Assembly (NCBI GenBank): GCA_002423425.1
Contig: DIWC01000035.1
Coordinates: 1 to 37,822 of the forward strand
DNA length: 37,822 nucleotides
Direction: 5' to 3'
Source: Peptococcaceae bacterium UBA6116
GTDB taxonomy: Bacteria > Bacillota > Desulfitobacteriia > Desulfitobacteriales > Syntrophobotulaceae
Part shown: positions 37,756-37,822 of the stretch, piece by piece
Position numbering within the stretch: position 1 is the first letter of the stretch
How the letters are laid out: every line of letters begins with the position of its first letter
Notes under the pieces: generated by a model
Told to the model about the DNA's origin: nothing
What the model saw: the letters and a program-made list of their open reading frames with translations, nothing else
The model's database searches: none
Program-made: the position numbers and the translations under genes

Positions 37756-37822
37756 ATATATCACTCCCTTAATAAATAAACAACAATTACTAAACATAAC
37801 ATTAAACAATAAGATTAAACAA

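Noticed and set aside
1..37822. tRNA or rRNA genes
   Set aside because: No T-loop GTTCRANYC box with matching stems, or rRNA-like stretch, was found by eye in the intergenic spaces.

Overview
The window reads as a chromosome segment of a low- to mid-GC, endospore-forming member of the Firmicutes. The evidence is the forespore genes spoIIAA-spoIIAB-sigF and spoVAC-spoVAD-spoVAE, a sporulation-type DacF, an alpha/beta-type SASP, Spo0A-, sigma-H- and sigma-G-like sites, a CtsR-like heat-shock operator and strong GGAGG ribosome binding sites. The gene mix (fused DHH-CBS-tRNA nucleotidyltransferase, GlnS, short-chain ChrA pair, chromosomal ParM) fits Peptococcaceae such as Desulfitobacterium, Dehalobacter or Desulfosporosinus. 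That assignment is inference from gene content; no marker gene for species is present.

Layout. Positions 1-2554 hold a nucleoside salvage operon: the end of deoB, purine nucleoside phosphorylase and pyrimidine-nucleoside phosphorylase. A CoA-binding-type protein and dacF follow. From 4325 to 7983 lies a sporulation block in which the spoIIA operon (minus) and the spoVA operon (plus) diverge from a shared control region with a sigma-H-like promoter and an exact Spo0A box. Positions 7984-9114 form an unusual patch: a minus-strand small membrane protein with a folded leader, a 38-residue membrane peptide, a reading frame broken by TAG and TGA, and the last codons of a lost GGDEF gene. Positions 9111-14004 carry tRNA nucleotidyltransferase, trpS, scpA and scpB, closed by a terminator. 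A lysA-like decarboxylase runs into an oppositely oriented membrane-protein operon (DUF421, DUF4363, YihY) with overlapping ends.

Positions 17538-19102 encode an actin-like ParM protein and a ribbon-helix-helix-like partner in overlapping frames, a possible chromosomal ParMR-type filament system. The minus strand then has asnB (behind a Fur-like palindrome) and a polysaccharide deacetylase/glycosyltransferase pair; a 17-bp tandem repeat lies upstream. glnS appears to begin with an ATA codon. After the SASP gene come a chemoreceptor fragment, an orphan P-II gene facing a 28-bp palindrome, a CPBP protease, two short chromate-transporter halves, and an ECF sigma factor coupled to a DUF4349 membrane protein. 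A J-domain protein and clpB form a heat-shock operon behind overlapping CtsR-like and inverted-repeat operators. Two small helical proteins, a bidirectional terminator, a group II intron remnant and the riboflavin genes ribH and ribBA (minus) complete the window.

No rRNA, tRNA or CRISPR array was recognised. The features most worth testing are the ATA start of glnS, the folded RNA at 8362-8469, the ParM/RHH pair and the layered dnaJ-clpB operator.
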